Notes under the pieces: model-generated
Told to the model about the DNA's origin: nothing
The model's database searches: none
Seen by the model: the letters and a program-made list of their open reading frames with translations, nothing else
Shown here: positions 1 through 5,968 of the stretch, piece by piece
Position numbering within the stretch: the stretch's first letter is position 1
How the letters are laid out: the number at the start of each line of letters is the position of its first letter
Program-made: the position numbers and the translations under genes
Assembly: GCA_009705075.1 (NCBI GenBank)
Contig: WLCY01000040.1
Location: 1 to 5,968 of the forward strand
Source: Actinomycetota bacterium
GTDB taxonomy: Bacteria > Actinomycetota > Actinomycetes > Nanopelagicales > Nanopelagicaceae
Length of the DNA stretch: 5,968 nucleotides
Direction of reading: 5' to 3'

Positions 1-1159
1 TCGAATCGGATTAGCATCAACAGATATGTTGTATTTTGCGGCTGGCAAATTGAATATGCCTGGCGCTATGTTTACCGCAAGCCACAATCCAGCTGCCTAC
101 AATGGAATGAAGTTATGTAAAAGCGGAGCGGTCCCAATCGGCCAAGATTCGGGGCTTCGAAGAATTAAGCAATTGATACTTCAAGGTATGCCAATAACCA
201 ATAGGCCGGTTGGTCGCGAGAGTAAGCGCGATTTGTTAAATGACTATGTTGATTTTCTGCTTTCACTCTTCCCAGAGATTGATCCTTCCGATTCCTCGCA
301 ACGCAGATTGAAAGTAGTTATCGATGCCGGAAATGGCATGGCTGGCCACACAGCACCAGCCATTATGGCTCGGCTAAACGTTGATGTGATTCCTATGTAT
401 TTTGAGTTGGATGGAAATTTTCCAAATCATGAAGCAAACCCCATTGATGCTAAGAATTTAGTTGACTTACAGAAGCGAGTTATTAAAGAGAAGGCGGATA
501 TCGGACTTGCTTTTGATGGCGATGCCGATCGCTGTTTCTTGATAGATGAGAAAGGTGCGCTAGTAAATCCTTCAGCGCTCACTGGATTGATAGCAGTGCG
601 TGAGTTAAAACGAAAGCCTGGTTCTACAATTATTTACAATCTAATATCTTCAAAAGCGGTTCCGGAGATAATCGCTGAAAATGGCGGGATACCACTGCGA
701 TCACGAGTTGGACATTCATTTATAAAGAAAATGATGGCGGATTCTGGTGCAATATTTGGCGGCGAACATTCTGGCCATTTCTATTTTGCCGATTTTTGGC
801 GGGCGGATTCCGGAGCGCTTGCCGCGCTTTTCGCGTTAACCGAATTGGCTTCTGGAAAGAGCTCACTTTCAACACTTCTCAAGCCGTTTAATCGTTATTT
901 TTCAAGTGGTGAAATTAATTCTGAAGTTAAAGATGTCCCGGCGGCAATCGCTGCAATTCTCGCTGAATATGGCAGTGCTGGAAAAGGATTTGAGGTAGAT
1001 GAATTAGATGGCATTACCTTGACTGGCCCAAAGTATTGGTTCAATGTTCGAGCATCTAACACTGAGCCGTTGCTTCGCTTAAATGTCGAAGGCGATACTG
1101 AGGCTCAAATGATCAAGGCGCGCGACGCTCTACTCGCAATCATCAGGGCTAAGCGATAA
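1..1159 (+). CDS. manB: Phosphomannomutase/phosphoglucomutase (ManB/PmmA), 5' partial
   Basis: Alpha-D-phosphohexomutase, interconverting hexose 6-phosphate and 1-phosphate. In Actinobacteria the mannose form feeds GDP-mannose for mannolipids and glycans. The reading frame is already open at the window edge (from base 2, reading RIGLASTDMLYFAAGKL), so the ATG at 26 is internal. About 385 residues are visible; family members are roughly 450-460 aa, so some 65-80 N-terminal residues lie outside. All four family signatures are present: phosphoserine loop TASHNP with the catalytic Ser codon at 80-82, metal loop DGDADR (515-532), sugar-specificity loop GEHSGH (761-778) and C-terminal phosphate-binding loop RASNTEP (1049-1069). 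The text around the phosphoserine closely resembles mycobacterial PmmA/ManB. Sequence alone cannot separate mannomutase from glucomutase activity; the mannose assignment rests on resemblance and on the location upstream of sahH-mtrAB. It ends in TAA, 35 nt before sahH. Confidence 0.93.
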   Translation, partial: RIGLASTDMLYFAAGKLNMPGAMFTASHNPAAYNGMKLCKSGAVPIGQDSGLRRIKQLILQGMPITNRPVGRESKRDLLNDYVDFLLSLFPEIDPSDSSQRRLKVVIDAGNGMAGHTAPAIMARLNVDVIPMYFELDGNFPNHEANPIDAKNLVDLQKRVIKEKADIGLAFDGDADRCFLIDEKGALVNPSALTGLIAVRELKRKPGSTIIYNLISSKAVPEIIAENGGIPLRSRVGHSFIKKMMADSGAIFGGEHSGHFYFADFWRADSGALAALFALTELASGKSSLSTLLKPFNRYFSSGEINSEVKDVPAAIAAILAEYGSAGKGFEVDELDGITLTGPKYWFNVRASNTEPLLRLNVEGDTEAQMIKARDALLAIIRAKR

Positions 1160-1183
1160 CCTACGCCCCTACCAATATTTCAT

Positions 1184-1188
1184 AGGAG
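1184..1188 (+). promoter_or_regulatory. Ribosome binding site of ahcY
   Basis: AGGAG lies 6 nt before the GTG at 1195. It decides the start: the same frame has a TAG stop at 1183-1185, so no earlier start exists, and the next in-frame ATG is 30 codons downstream, inside the conserved N-terminal region. Confidence 0.8.
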
Positions 1189-1194
1189 TTATTC

Positions 1195-2472
1195 GTGAAC
1201 GTTCAAACAGCCGTAAAACATGACATTGCAAACGCTGCCCTAGCGGCTGAAGGCAAAAAGAGAATCGAATGGGCGGAACGGAATATGCCAGTTCTTGCGC
1301 AGATTCGTGAACGTTTTGAGAAAGAACAACCATTTAAAGGAATACGAATCTCTGCCTGCATGCATGTAACTACTGAGACTGCCAACTTGATGCGTGCCCT
1401 CAAAGCAGGTGGCGCAGAACTTGCCCTTTGTGCATCAAATCCACTTTCTACTCAAGATGACACAGCCGCAGCGCTGGTACACGAGTATGGAATCAGCGTC
1501 TTTGCTCGCAATGCTGTTGATCGTGATGGCTACTATTCACATATCAATGCTTCACTAGATATCAAGCCACATTTAGTATTCGATGATGGTTGCGACTTAG
1601 TAAATACTCTTCATACAACCCGAACCGAATTAATTGATGGAATTATCGGTGGTTGTGAAGAGACAACTACAGGTGTTATCCGCTTAAGCCAGATGACTAA
1701 AGATGGCGCCCTTAAGTTCCCAATGATTGCCGTGAATGACACCGACACAAAGCATATGTTTGATAATCGTTTTGGCACCGGCCAATCAACGCTGGATGCA
1801 ATCTTCCGTTCAACAAATTCACTCGTCGCGGGGAAAACCTTCGTTGTAGCTGGTTTTGGTTATTGCGGTAAAGGTGTTGCAGAGCGTGCAAAAGGTATGG
1901 GCGCAGATGTAATTGTTACTGAAATTGATCCAACTAAGGCGCTAGATGCACTTATGCAGGGCTATCGAGTTATGCCAATGACAGAAGCTGCAAAGTATGG
2001 CGATATCTACGTAACTGTTACAGGTAATCGCGACGTACTTCGTGAAGAACATTTCAAGGTAATGAAAGATGGCGCAATTCTTTCGAATGCCGGCCACTTT
2101 GATATTGAAATTGATGTTGCTTGGCTTGAGCAGAATGCAAAATCTAAGAATGCCAAGATGCGTCACCAAACAGATGAATATGTAATGGCTGATGGTCGTC
2201 GCATCCTTCTTCTGGCCGAAGGCCGACTCGTAAACCTCGGTGCTGCCGAAGGACACCCAGCATCTGTAATGGATATGTCATTCTCTGATCAAGCGCTTAC
2301 TGCTGAATATTTATTGAAGGCAGCAGCAGAACTCGGCGCTGGGTTACATGATGTTCCAACTGAAATTGATAAAGAGGTTGCGCGCTTGAAGTTAGAGAGC
2401 ATGGGATCAACAATTGATAAATTAACTCCAGCACAAGAGCTTTACCTCAACTCTTGGGAGCACGGTAGCTAA
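1195..2472 (+). CDS. ahcY: S-adenosylhomocysteine hydrolase, short Thermotoga/archaeal type
   Basis: NAD-dependent cytosolic enzyme that splits SAH, the inhibitory product of methyltransferases, into adenosine and homocysteine. The protein has 425 aa from a GTG start with a good ribosome site. Visible residues: H57 in [10 protein letters not shown]131 in DDGCD, E156 in EETTTGV, K186 and D190 in [11 protein letters not shown], Rossmann NAD loop GFGYCGKG (220-227) with E243 at the end of the next strand, H301 in [10 protein letters not shown] and H354 in EGHP. It lacks the roughly 40-residue insertion before EETTTGV that mycobacterial enzymes (about 495 aa) carry, and it ends in YLNSWEHGS instead of the KPDHYRY-type tail that reaches the neighbouring subunit's NAD site. 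The [10 protein letters not shown] segment is also typical of the Thermotoga/archaeal branch. Its stop overlaps the mtrA start, so the two are probably translated together. Hydrolase function is secure; a preference for a related nucleoside such as S-inosylhomocysteine cannot be excluded. Confidence 0.95.
   Translation: MNVQTAVKHDIANAALAAEGKKRIEWAERNMPVLAQIRERFEKEQPFKGIRISACMHVTTETANLMRALKAGGAELALCASNPLSTQDDTAAALVHEYGISVFARNAVDRDGYYSHINASLDIKPHLVFDDGCDLVNTLHTTRTELIDGIIGGCEETTTGVIRLSQMTKDGALKFPMIAVNDTDTKHMFDNRFGTGQSTLDAIFRSTNSLVAGKTFVVAGFGYCGKGVAERAKGMGADVIVTEIDPTKALDALMQGYRVMPMTEAAKYGDIYVTVTGNRDVLREEHFKVMKDGAILSNAGHFDIEIDVAWLEQNAKSKNAKMRHQTDEYVMADGRRILLLAEGRLVNLGAAEGHPASVMDMSFSDQALTAEYLLKAAAELGAGLHDVPTEIDKEVARLKLESMGSTIDKLTPAQELYLNSWEHGS
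2456..2460 (+). promoter_or_regulatory. Weak, distant ribosome binding site of mtrA
   Basis: GGGAG lies inside the last codons of ahcY, 11 nt before the mtrA ATG, farther than the ideal 5-9 nt. The 1-nt TAATG overlap suggests that mtrA translation relies partly on ribosomes finishing ahcY. Confidence 0.45.
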
Positions 2473-3158
2473 TGACTCTGATCATGGTCGTCGATGACGA
2501 CCAAGATCTAGCTGAAATGCTCGGCATCGTTTTAACTGGTGCCGGATATGAAGTGGATTTAGTAGGCCGCGGTGACGAAGTTATGTCTGTTTTTGAGGCA
2601 CAAACTCCGGATTTAGTTTTATTAGATGTAATGCTTCCCGGATTAAACGGCGTTGAAGTTTGTAAATTAATTCGCGAAAAATCTATGGTTCCGATTGTTA
2701 TGTTATCGGCAAAGAGCGATAAGCAGGATGTTGTTGCTGGACTAGAAGCCGGTGCTGATGATTACATGGTAAAGCCATTTGATCCATCAGAACTGGTTGC
2801 TCGCATGAAAGTTAGATTACGTAGAAGTACCGCCGATATTAGCTCTGATCTACAAATTGGAAATATTAAGATTGACCAGATCGAACACTCAATTATTCGA
2901 GATGGCCAAGTTATCGCACTAACGCGCTTGGAATTTGATCTTCTAGTTGCTCTAGCTAAAGAGCCAGGTCGAGTATTCACGCGAGAGGCGCTTTTAAGTG
3001 AAGTCTGGGGTTATCGACCTGCAACTGATACCCGATTGGTCAATGTTCATATCCAAAGATTGCGCTCGAAAGTTGAGATTGATCCGGAGAATCCAAAGAT
3101 AATTCTTACGGTTCGTGGTGTCGGATATAAGGCTGGTGTTTCTGGAAGTTCTCAGTGA
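2472..3158 (+). CDS. mtrA: Response regulator MtrA (OmpR/PhoB family)
   Basis: DNA-binding response regulator of the MtrAB two-component system, which in mycobacteria and corynebacteria controls cell-wall hydrolases, division, osmotic response and replication-linked genes. The protein has 228 aa, the family's normal length. The receiver domain (about 1-118) shows the acidic cluster D8-D10, phosphoacceptor D52 in LLDVMLPG (codon 2625-2627), S79 and K101 in VKPF. A short linker leads to a winged-helix domain (about 127-222) with LTRLEFDLL, FTREALL, WGY, the recognition-helix region DTRLVNVHIQRLR (186-198) and the terminal TVRGVGYKAG wing. Receiver and recognition helix match mycobacterial MtrA closely, which separates it from generic PhoB relatives, and the kinase partner follows at once. 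The ATG at 2472 gives the expected short lead into VVDDD. No tmk lies between sahH and mtrA, unlike mycobacteria. Confidence 0.96.
   Translation: MTLIMVVDDDQDLAEMLGIVLTGAGYEVDLVGRGDEVMSVFEAQTPDLVLLDVMLPGLNGVEVCKLIREKSMVPIVMLSAKSDKQDVVAGLEAGADDYMVKPFDPSELVARMKVRLRRSTADISSDLQIGNIKIDQIEHSIIRDGQVIALTRLEFDLLVALAKEPGRVFTREALLSEVWGYRPATDTRLVNVHIQRLRSKVEIDPENPKIILTVRGVGYKAGVSGSSQ
3144..3148 (+). promoter_or_regulatory. Ribosome binding site of mtrB
   Basis: GGAAG lies within the end of mtrA, 6 nt before the GTG at 3155. It supports the GTG start, which overlaps the mtrA stop in the arrangement GTGA, typical of translational coupling between regulator and kinase. Confidence 0.65.
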
Positions 3159-4693
3159 CCTCGCCATTTAAGGCTTGGAATTCCTCGCTTGTCTTTCGAG
3201 TGACCAGCACGATTGTTGCACTTTCATTCATAATTATTTGGCTTCTAGGATCTGCGCTTTACAATCAAATCTCATCAGGCATCTTTGACGAAAAACTTAA
3301 ATTATCGATTTTAGATGCTCAATCAACTGCTAGAAATACCCAGCTTCAATTAACTTTCTCGCAATACCAAGATAAAGCTGCTCTAAAATTAATCTTCTCT
3401 GAGATTCTAGCCGTACCTCCTAAGACATTTGAAAGCGCTGCTCGTGAGCTCGCAATTTTTACCTATAAAGACACTGGAAGCCGCTACAGATTCGATGGCA
3501 CATCTAACTTATTAGAACCTAAATCAGTTCCCGAATCTTTAAGAGAGAAGACCAGGGTCGCATCAACCACAAATTCTTCAACTAAGTGGGAACGCACCGA
3601 CTTGCAATATGTAGATGGAAAAGTCGAACCGGCAATAGCTGTTGGCCATATTTTAACGATTAAGGGCGCAGGCAAGTATGAGTTTTATGTGCTCTTTAGT
3701 TTGGCCCAACAGAGTCGAACGATGTCTCTTATTTTAAATTACCTTTGGCTGACGGGTATCGCACTTACTTTACTAATTGGTTTAATTACCTTCTTCGTCC
3801 TACGTCGCCTAATTTCACCAATTCGAGATGCCGCGAGAGTCGCAGAAGAGTTGACAGCAGGAAATCTAGAACTCCGCATGGATATTCAAGGGCAAGATGA
3901 AATAGCAAGTTTGGGATACTCATTTAATGAAATGGCAGTTTCCCTTCAACAACAAATCTCAAGACTCGAAAATCTTTCAAAATTACAGCAGCGATTCGTG
4001 TCAGATGTGTCTCATGAACTTCGAACCCCGCTTACGACAATTCGAATGGCATCTCAGGTTATTTACTCAGCCAGAGAAAATTTCGAACCCACCGTTACAA
4101 GGAGTGCTGAACTATTAATCTCTCAGATCGAACGATTCGAATCTCTTCTTACTGACTTACTTGAGGTAAGCCGATTCGATGCTCAAGCTGCAATTCTTGA
4201 AATTGAAGAGATTGATTTGACCACATTAGTAAAAGAAACCATCGATTATTTACATCCAAGTCAGGACCGAATAATTCACCTATGGGCACCAGATAAACCA
4301 GTTCTAGTTGATGTGGATCCGCGAAGGATTAAGCGGATTATTCGCAACTTGATTTCCAATGCTGTGGATCATCGTGAAGATAAGAACATTGATATTCAAA
4401 TAGAAGAGACTGATAATGAAGTTTCAATTGGTGTACGTGACTATGGAGTTGGATTTAACTACATCGATAAGAAATTACTCTTTGAGCGTTTCTGGCGCGC
4501 TGACAGTTCAAGAGCGCGAACAACGGGCGGAACTGGACTTGGACTTTCGATTGCTCTAGAGGATGCAAGATTGCATCAAGGGGAAATTGATGTTTGGGGC
4601 GAGCCAACCAAAGGTGCTCACTTCGTTTTAACAATTCCTAAATTTGCTGGGGGAACTATTAATTCCAAGCCAATTTCTGCACAGCCTGAATAA
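3155..4693 (+). CDS. mtrB: Sensor histidine kinase MtrB
   Basis: Membrane sensor kinase that phosphorylates MtrA. The protein has 512 aa, somewhat shorter than the M. tuberculosis protein (about 567). Order: short cytoplasmic N-terminus, membrane helix about 14-35, extracytoplasmic sensor domain about 36-190, second helix about 192-216, HAMP linker about 217-269, and a dimerisation/phosphoacceptor domain with H287 in SDVSHELRTPLTT (His codon 4013-4015). The ATPase domain has the N box NLISNAVDH (398-406), G1 box RDYGVGF (428-434), F box LFERFWRAD (442-450) and G2 box TGGTGLGLSI (457-466). All catalytic motifs are intact. Close resemblance to mycobacterial MtrB extends past the G2 box through EDARLHQG and WGEP to the C-terminal tail. 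The GTG start overlaps the mtrA stop by 4 nt. The MtrB-associated lipoprotein gene lpqB, which normally follows, is absent. The stimulus cannot be read from the sensor domain. Confidence 0.95.
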   Translation: MTSPFKAWNSSLVFRVTSTIVALSFIIIWLLGSALYNQISSGIFDEKLKLSILDAQSTARNTQLQLTFSQYQDKAALKLIFSEILAVPPKTFESAARELAIFTYKDTGSRYRFDGTSNLLEPKSVPESLREKTRVASTTNSSTKWERTDLQYVDGKVEPAIAVGHILTIKGAGKYEFYVLFSLAQQSRTMSLILNYLWLTGIALTLLIGLITFFVLRRLISPIRDAARVAEELTAGNLELRMDIQGQDEIASLGYSFNEMAVSLQQQISRLENLSKLQQRFVSDVSHELRTPLTTIRMASQVIYSARENFEPTVTRSAELLISQIERFESLLTDLLEVSRFDAQAAILEIEEIDLTTLVKETIDYLHPSQDRIIHLWAPDKPVLVDVDPRRIKRIIRNLISNAVDHREDKNIDIQIEETDNEVSIGVRDYGVGFNYIDKKLLFERFWRADSSRARTTGGTGLGLSIALEDARLHQGEIDVWGEPTKGAHFVLTIPKFAGGTINSKPISAQPE

Positions 4694-4750
4694 AGTCACA
4701 ATTAGATTTACCGTGCTCTGGAATGTAATTTCTCTAGTAATACTTTATTT

Positions 4751-5518
4751 ATGCCGAATACCAATTCAAGAGTTAGATTAATATTCACAGCGCTCTCATC
4801 ACTAATCTTTACAGTTAAATGCCCATCATGCGGAAGAGATGGCTGCAATGATTTTGCGGACTTCGGAATTTGCGAGAGATGCAGGGAATTATTAACGACA
4901 GATATAATTCAGGTCAATCGCGGCTCAGTTAAGGTTTTCGCTGGAAGTAAGTATTCTCCAACAATGTCGCGCCTCATACTTGCGGCAAAAGAGAACAATC
5001 AAATTCACGCTCGAAAATTCTTGGCTACTTGTTTGCTGCGCTCACTTACCGTGGCTATTAAAGGATTCTCAAAAAACCCAAAGAGTCAAAATTGCGAAAT
5101 CATTCTTATCCCTATTCCATCGCGAAGAGAAGCAGACCGCGCACGTGGCTTTGCTCATGTGGAACTACTTCTGAAATTGCTGATGAGAGATTCACATATC
5201 GCCAATCTAAAAGCTCTCAATTGCCTGCAACATGCCAAAAAAATAGTAGATCAATCGACCTTAAATTTTCATGAGAGAGAGCTAAATATGCTCGGAGCAT
5301 TTGAGATTAACCCACGATTCAATAATGAAATTGCGCGAATTAAGCGGATCCAAAATGGAATAAATCCTGACCAACTATTTAAAACCTTAGTATTTTTGGT
5401 GGATGATTTAGTTACTACAGGAACTACCGTTCAGGCGGCAAATAAGGCGCTATGTAGCCTTGGTCTGAGGGTAGATGGAGCCCTTGCATCGTGCGCGACA
5501 GATGGATTTACACATTAA
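4751..5518 (+). CDS. comF: ComF family protein (phosphoribosyltransferase-like)
   Basis: Member of the ComF/GntX family: an N-terminal zinc-ribbon-like segment joined to a type I phosphoribosyltransferase fold. ComF is needed for DNA uptake in Bacillus and Haemophilus; its role in Actinobacteria, where it is common beside secA, is not settled. The protein has 255 aa. Cysteine pairs C24-x2-C27 and C41-x2-C44 form the probable metal site. The PIPSRREADRARGF block (121-134) and a degenerate Q..L....R..N..GAF block (168-184) are family hallmarks. DDLVTTGTT (218-226, bases 5402-5428) is the PRPP-binding loop. Between GAF and that loop lie about 28 residues, more than I expect for the family. The ATG at 4751 gives a normal-length lead into the first cysteine pair, but no Shine-Dalgarno site precedes it. 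It follows mtrB by 57 nt and precedes secA by 58 nt. Confidence 0.88.
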   Translation: MPNTNSRVRLIFTALSSLIFTVKCPSCGRDGCNDFADFGICERCRELLTTDIIQVNRGSVKVFAGSKYSPTMSRLILAAKENNQIHARKFLATCLLRSLTVAIKGFSKNPKSQNCEIILIPIPSRREADRARGFAHVELLLKLLMRDSHIANLKALNCLQHAKKIVDQSTLNFHERELNMLGAFEINPRFNNEIARIKRIQNGINPDQLFKTLVFLVDDLVTTGTTVQAANKALCSLGLRVDGALASCATDGFTH

Positions 5519-5567
5519 GATATCCCCATGTCCGCTGCGCCGGCCGTTTCAATAAAAGAGCTATGAA

Positions 5568-5573
5568 AGAGGA
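5568..5573 (+). promoter_or_regulatory. Ribosome binding site of secA
   Basis: AGAGGA ends 3 nt before the GTG at 5577, slightly close but usable. It decides the start: the frame is closed by TAA at 5553-5555 and holds no other start codon between that stop and the GTG. Confidence 0.65.
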
Positions 5574-5576
5574 TAT

Positions 5577-5968
5577 GTGTCACCGCTACTAGACAAGATT
5601 TTGCGCGCTGGAGAAGGCCGCAACATTCGCCAACTAGAAAAAATTGCAAAAGAAGTTTTGGACTTTGAGCCAGAAATTTCTGCTTTGAGCGATGCTGATC
5701 TACGTTCTCAAACAACAAAACTAAAAGACCAACTTGCTGCAGGTAAGAGCTTGGAAGATATTTTGCCTGAAGCATTCGCAACTGTGCGGGAAGCTGCAAG
5801 GCGAACCCTCGGTCAACGGCACTATGACGTTCAAATTATGGGCGGCGCTGCGCTACATAAAGGAAATGTTGCAGAGATGCGAACCGGTGAAGGTAAGACT
5901 CTGGTTTCAACTCTTCCAGCATATTTAAATGCATTAACTGGCAAAGGCGTTCACGTTGTAACAGTTAA
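5577..5968 (+). CDS. secA: Preprotein translocase ATPase SecA (SecA1 type), 3' partial
   Basis: Motor ATPase that drives unfolded preproteins through the SecYEG channel at the inner face of the membrane. The frame starts at GTG 5577 and stays open to the window edge. It gives 130 residues beginning [15 protein letters not shown], the N-terminal form of actinobacterial SecA1, with ELRxxT-like text (DLRSQTTKL, 41-49) and [18 protein letters not shown] (59-76). The Q-motif region with GQRHYDVQ (79-86) follows, then [14 protein letters not shown] and the Walker A motif MRTGEGKT (101-108, bases 5877-5900). The last residues, VHVVTV, lead into the expected NDYLA block beyond the edge. The complete protein would be some 800-950 aa, so only the start of nucleotide-binding domain 1 is seen. 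Presence of the full N-terminal region and the usual comF-side location favour the essential SecA1 over an accessory SecA2. No hpf gene lies upstream, unlike many Actinobacteria. Confidence 0.95.
   Translation, partial: MSPLLDKILRAGEGRNIRQLEKIAKEVLDFEPEISALSDADLRSQTTKLKDQLAAGKSLEDILPEAFATVREAARRTLGQRHYDVQIMGGAALHKGNVAEMRTGEGKTLVSTLPAYLNALTGKGVHVVTV

Noticed and set aside
26..28. ATG at 26 as the manB start
   Set aside because: The frame is open to the window edge and the upstream codons (RIGLASTD) match conserved phosphohexomutase sequence, so this Met is internal.
1942..2256. 104-codon open frame on the - strand inside ahcY
   Set aside because: It lies wholly antisense to strongly conserved SAHH sequence, has no recognisable motif and a Cys/Ile/His-rich composition typical of a shadow frame.
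3927..4118. 63-codon + strand open frame inside mtrB
   Set aside because: It overlaps the HAMP and phosphoacceptor region of mtrB in another frame, with no independent support.
4713..4781. Possible 22-residue hydrophobic peptide starting at GTG 4713 in the mtrB-comF spacer
   Set aside because: No ribosome site, it overlaps the comF start, and hydrophobic residues are expected from T-rich DNA. It is also far too short to be an lpqB remnant that can be recognised.
5531..5546. GC-rich block with GCCGGC and CGGCCG palindromes between comF and secA, considered as a terminator
   Set aside because: The palindromes have no loop, no stable stem with a following T run can be drawn, and a terminator right before the secA ribosome site is not supported. 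It remains only a local composition oddity.
5563..5592. Nine-codon ATG frame overlapping the secA start (possible leader peptide)
   Set aside because: It has only a poorly spaced purine run upstream, no arrest-like motif such as that of SecM, and is easily expected by chance.
5515..5799. 94-codon open frame on the - strand over the comF-secA junction
   Set aside because: It is antisense to the clear secA N-terminus and shows no family features.
5734..5928. 64-codon + strand open frame near the right edge
   Set aside because: It is out of frame with, and covered by, secA sequence carrying the Walker A motif.

Overview
The window reads as a compact, gene-dense stretch of an actinobacterial chromosome. 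Six protein genes lie on the + strand with almost no spacer, in the order manB/pmmA (5' end missing) - ahcY/sahH - mtrA - mtrB - comF - secA (3' end missing). This is the conserved phosphomannomutase - sahH - mtrAB - secA1 neighbourhood known from mycobacteria and other Actinobacteria. The DNA is visibly AT-leaning for that phylum and the spacers are tiny. Together these suggest a genome-streamlined, low-GC actinobacterium such as the freshwater acI lineage (Nanopelagicales). The taxon is an inference from gene order, family resemblance and base composition, not a database result.

Layout: 1-1159 is the phosphomannomutase/phosphoglucomutase, open at the left edge. A 35-nt gap with a clear Shine-Dalgarno site leads to the S-adenosylhomocysteine hydrolase (1195-2472, GTG start). 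Its stop overlaps the ATG of the response regulator mtrA by 1 nt (TAATG, 2472-3158). The mtrA stop overlaps the GTG of the sensor kinase mtrB by 4 nt (3155-4693). A 57-nt spacer leads to comF (4751-5518), and a 58-nt spacer to secA, whose GTG start is at 5577 and which runs off the right edge. No RNA gene, mobile element, CRISPR array, large repeat or convincing terminator is visible. No stretch over 300 bases lacks a gene.

The genes probably form one or two transcription units: sugar-phosphate supply for glycans, recycling of the methylation by-product SAH, the cell-envelope and division two-component system MtrAB, a ComF phosphoribosyltransferase-like protein, and the Sec translocase motor. 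In the usual actinobacterial arrangement tmk lies between sahH and mtrA, lpqB after mtrB and hpf before secA. None of the three is present here.

The most interesting single point is the sahH product. It is the short Thermotoga/archaeal type, without the insertion and the C-terminal tail of the mycobacterial enzyme, although it sits at the standard actinobacterial sahH locus. I see no evidence of a wholly new system in this window.
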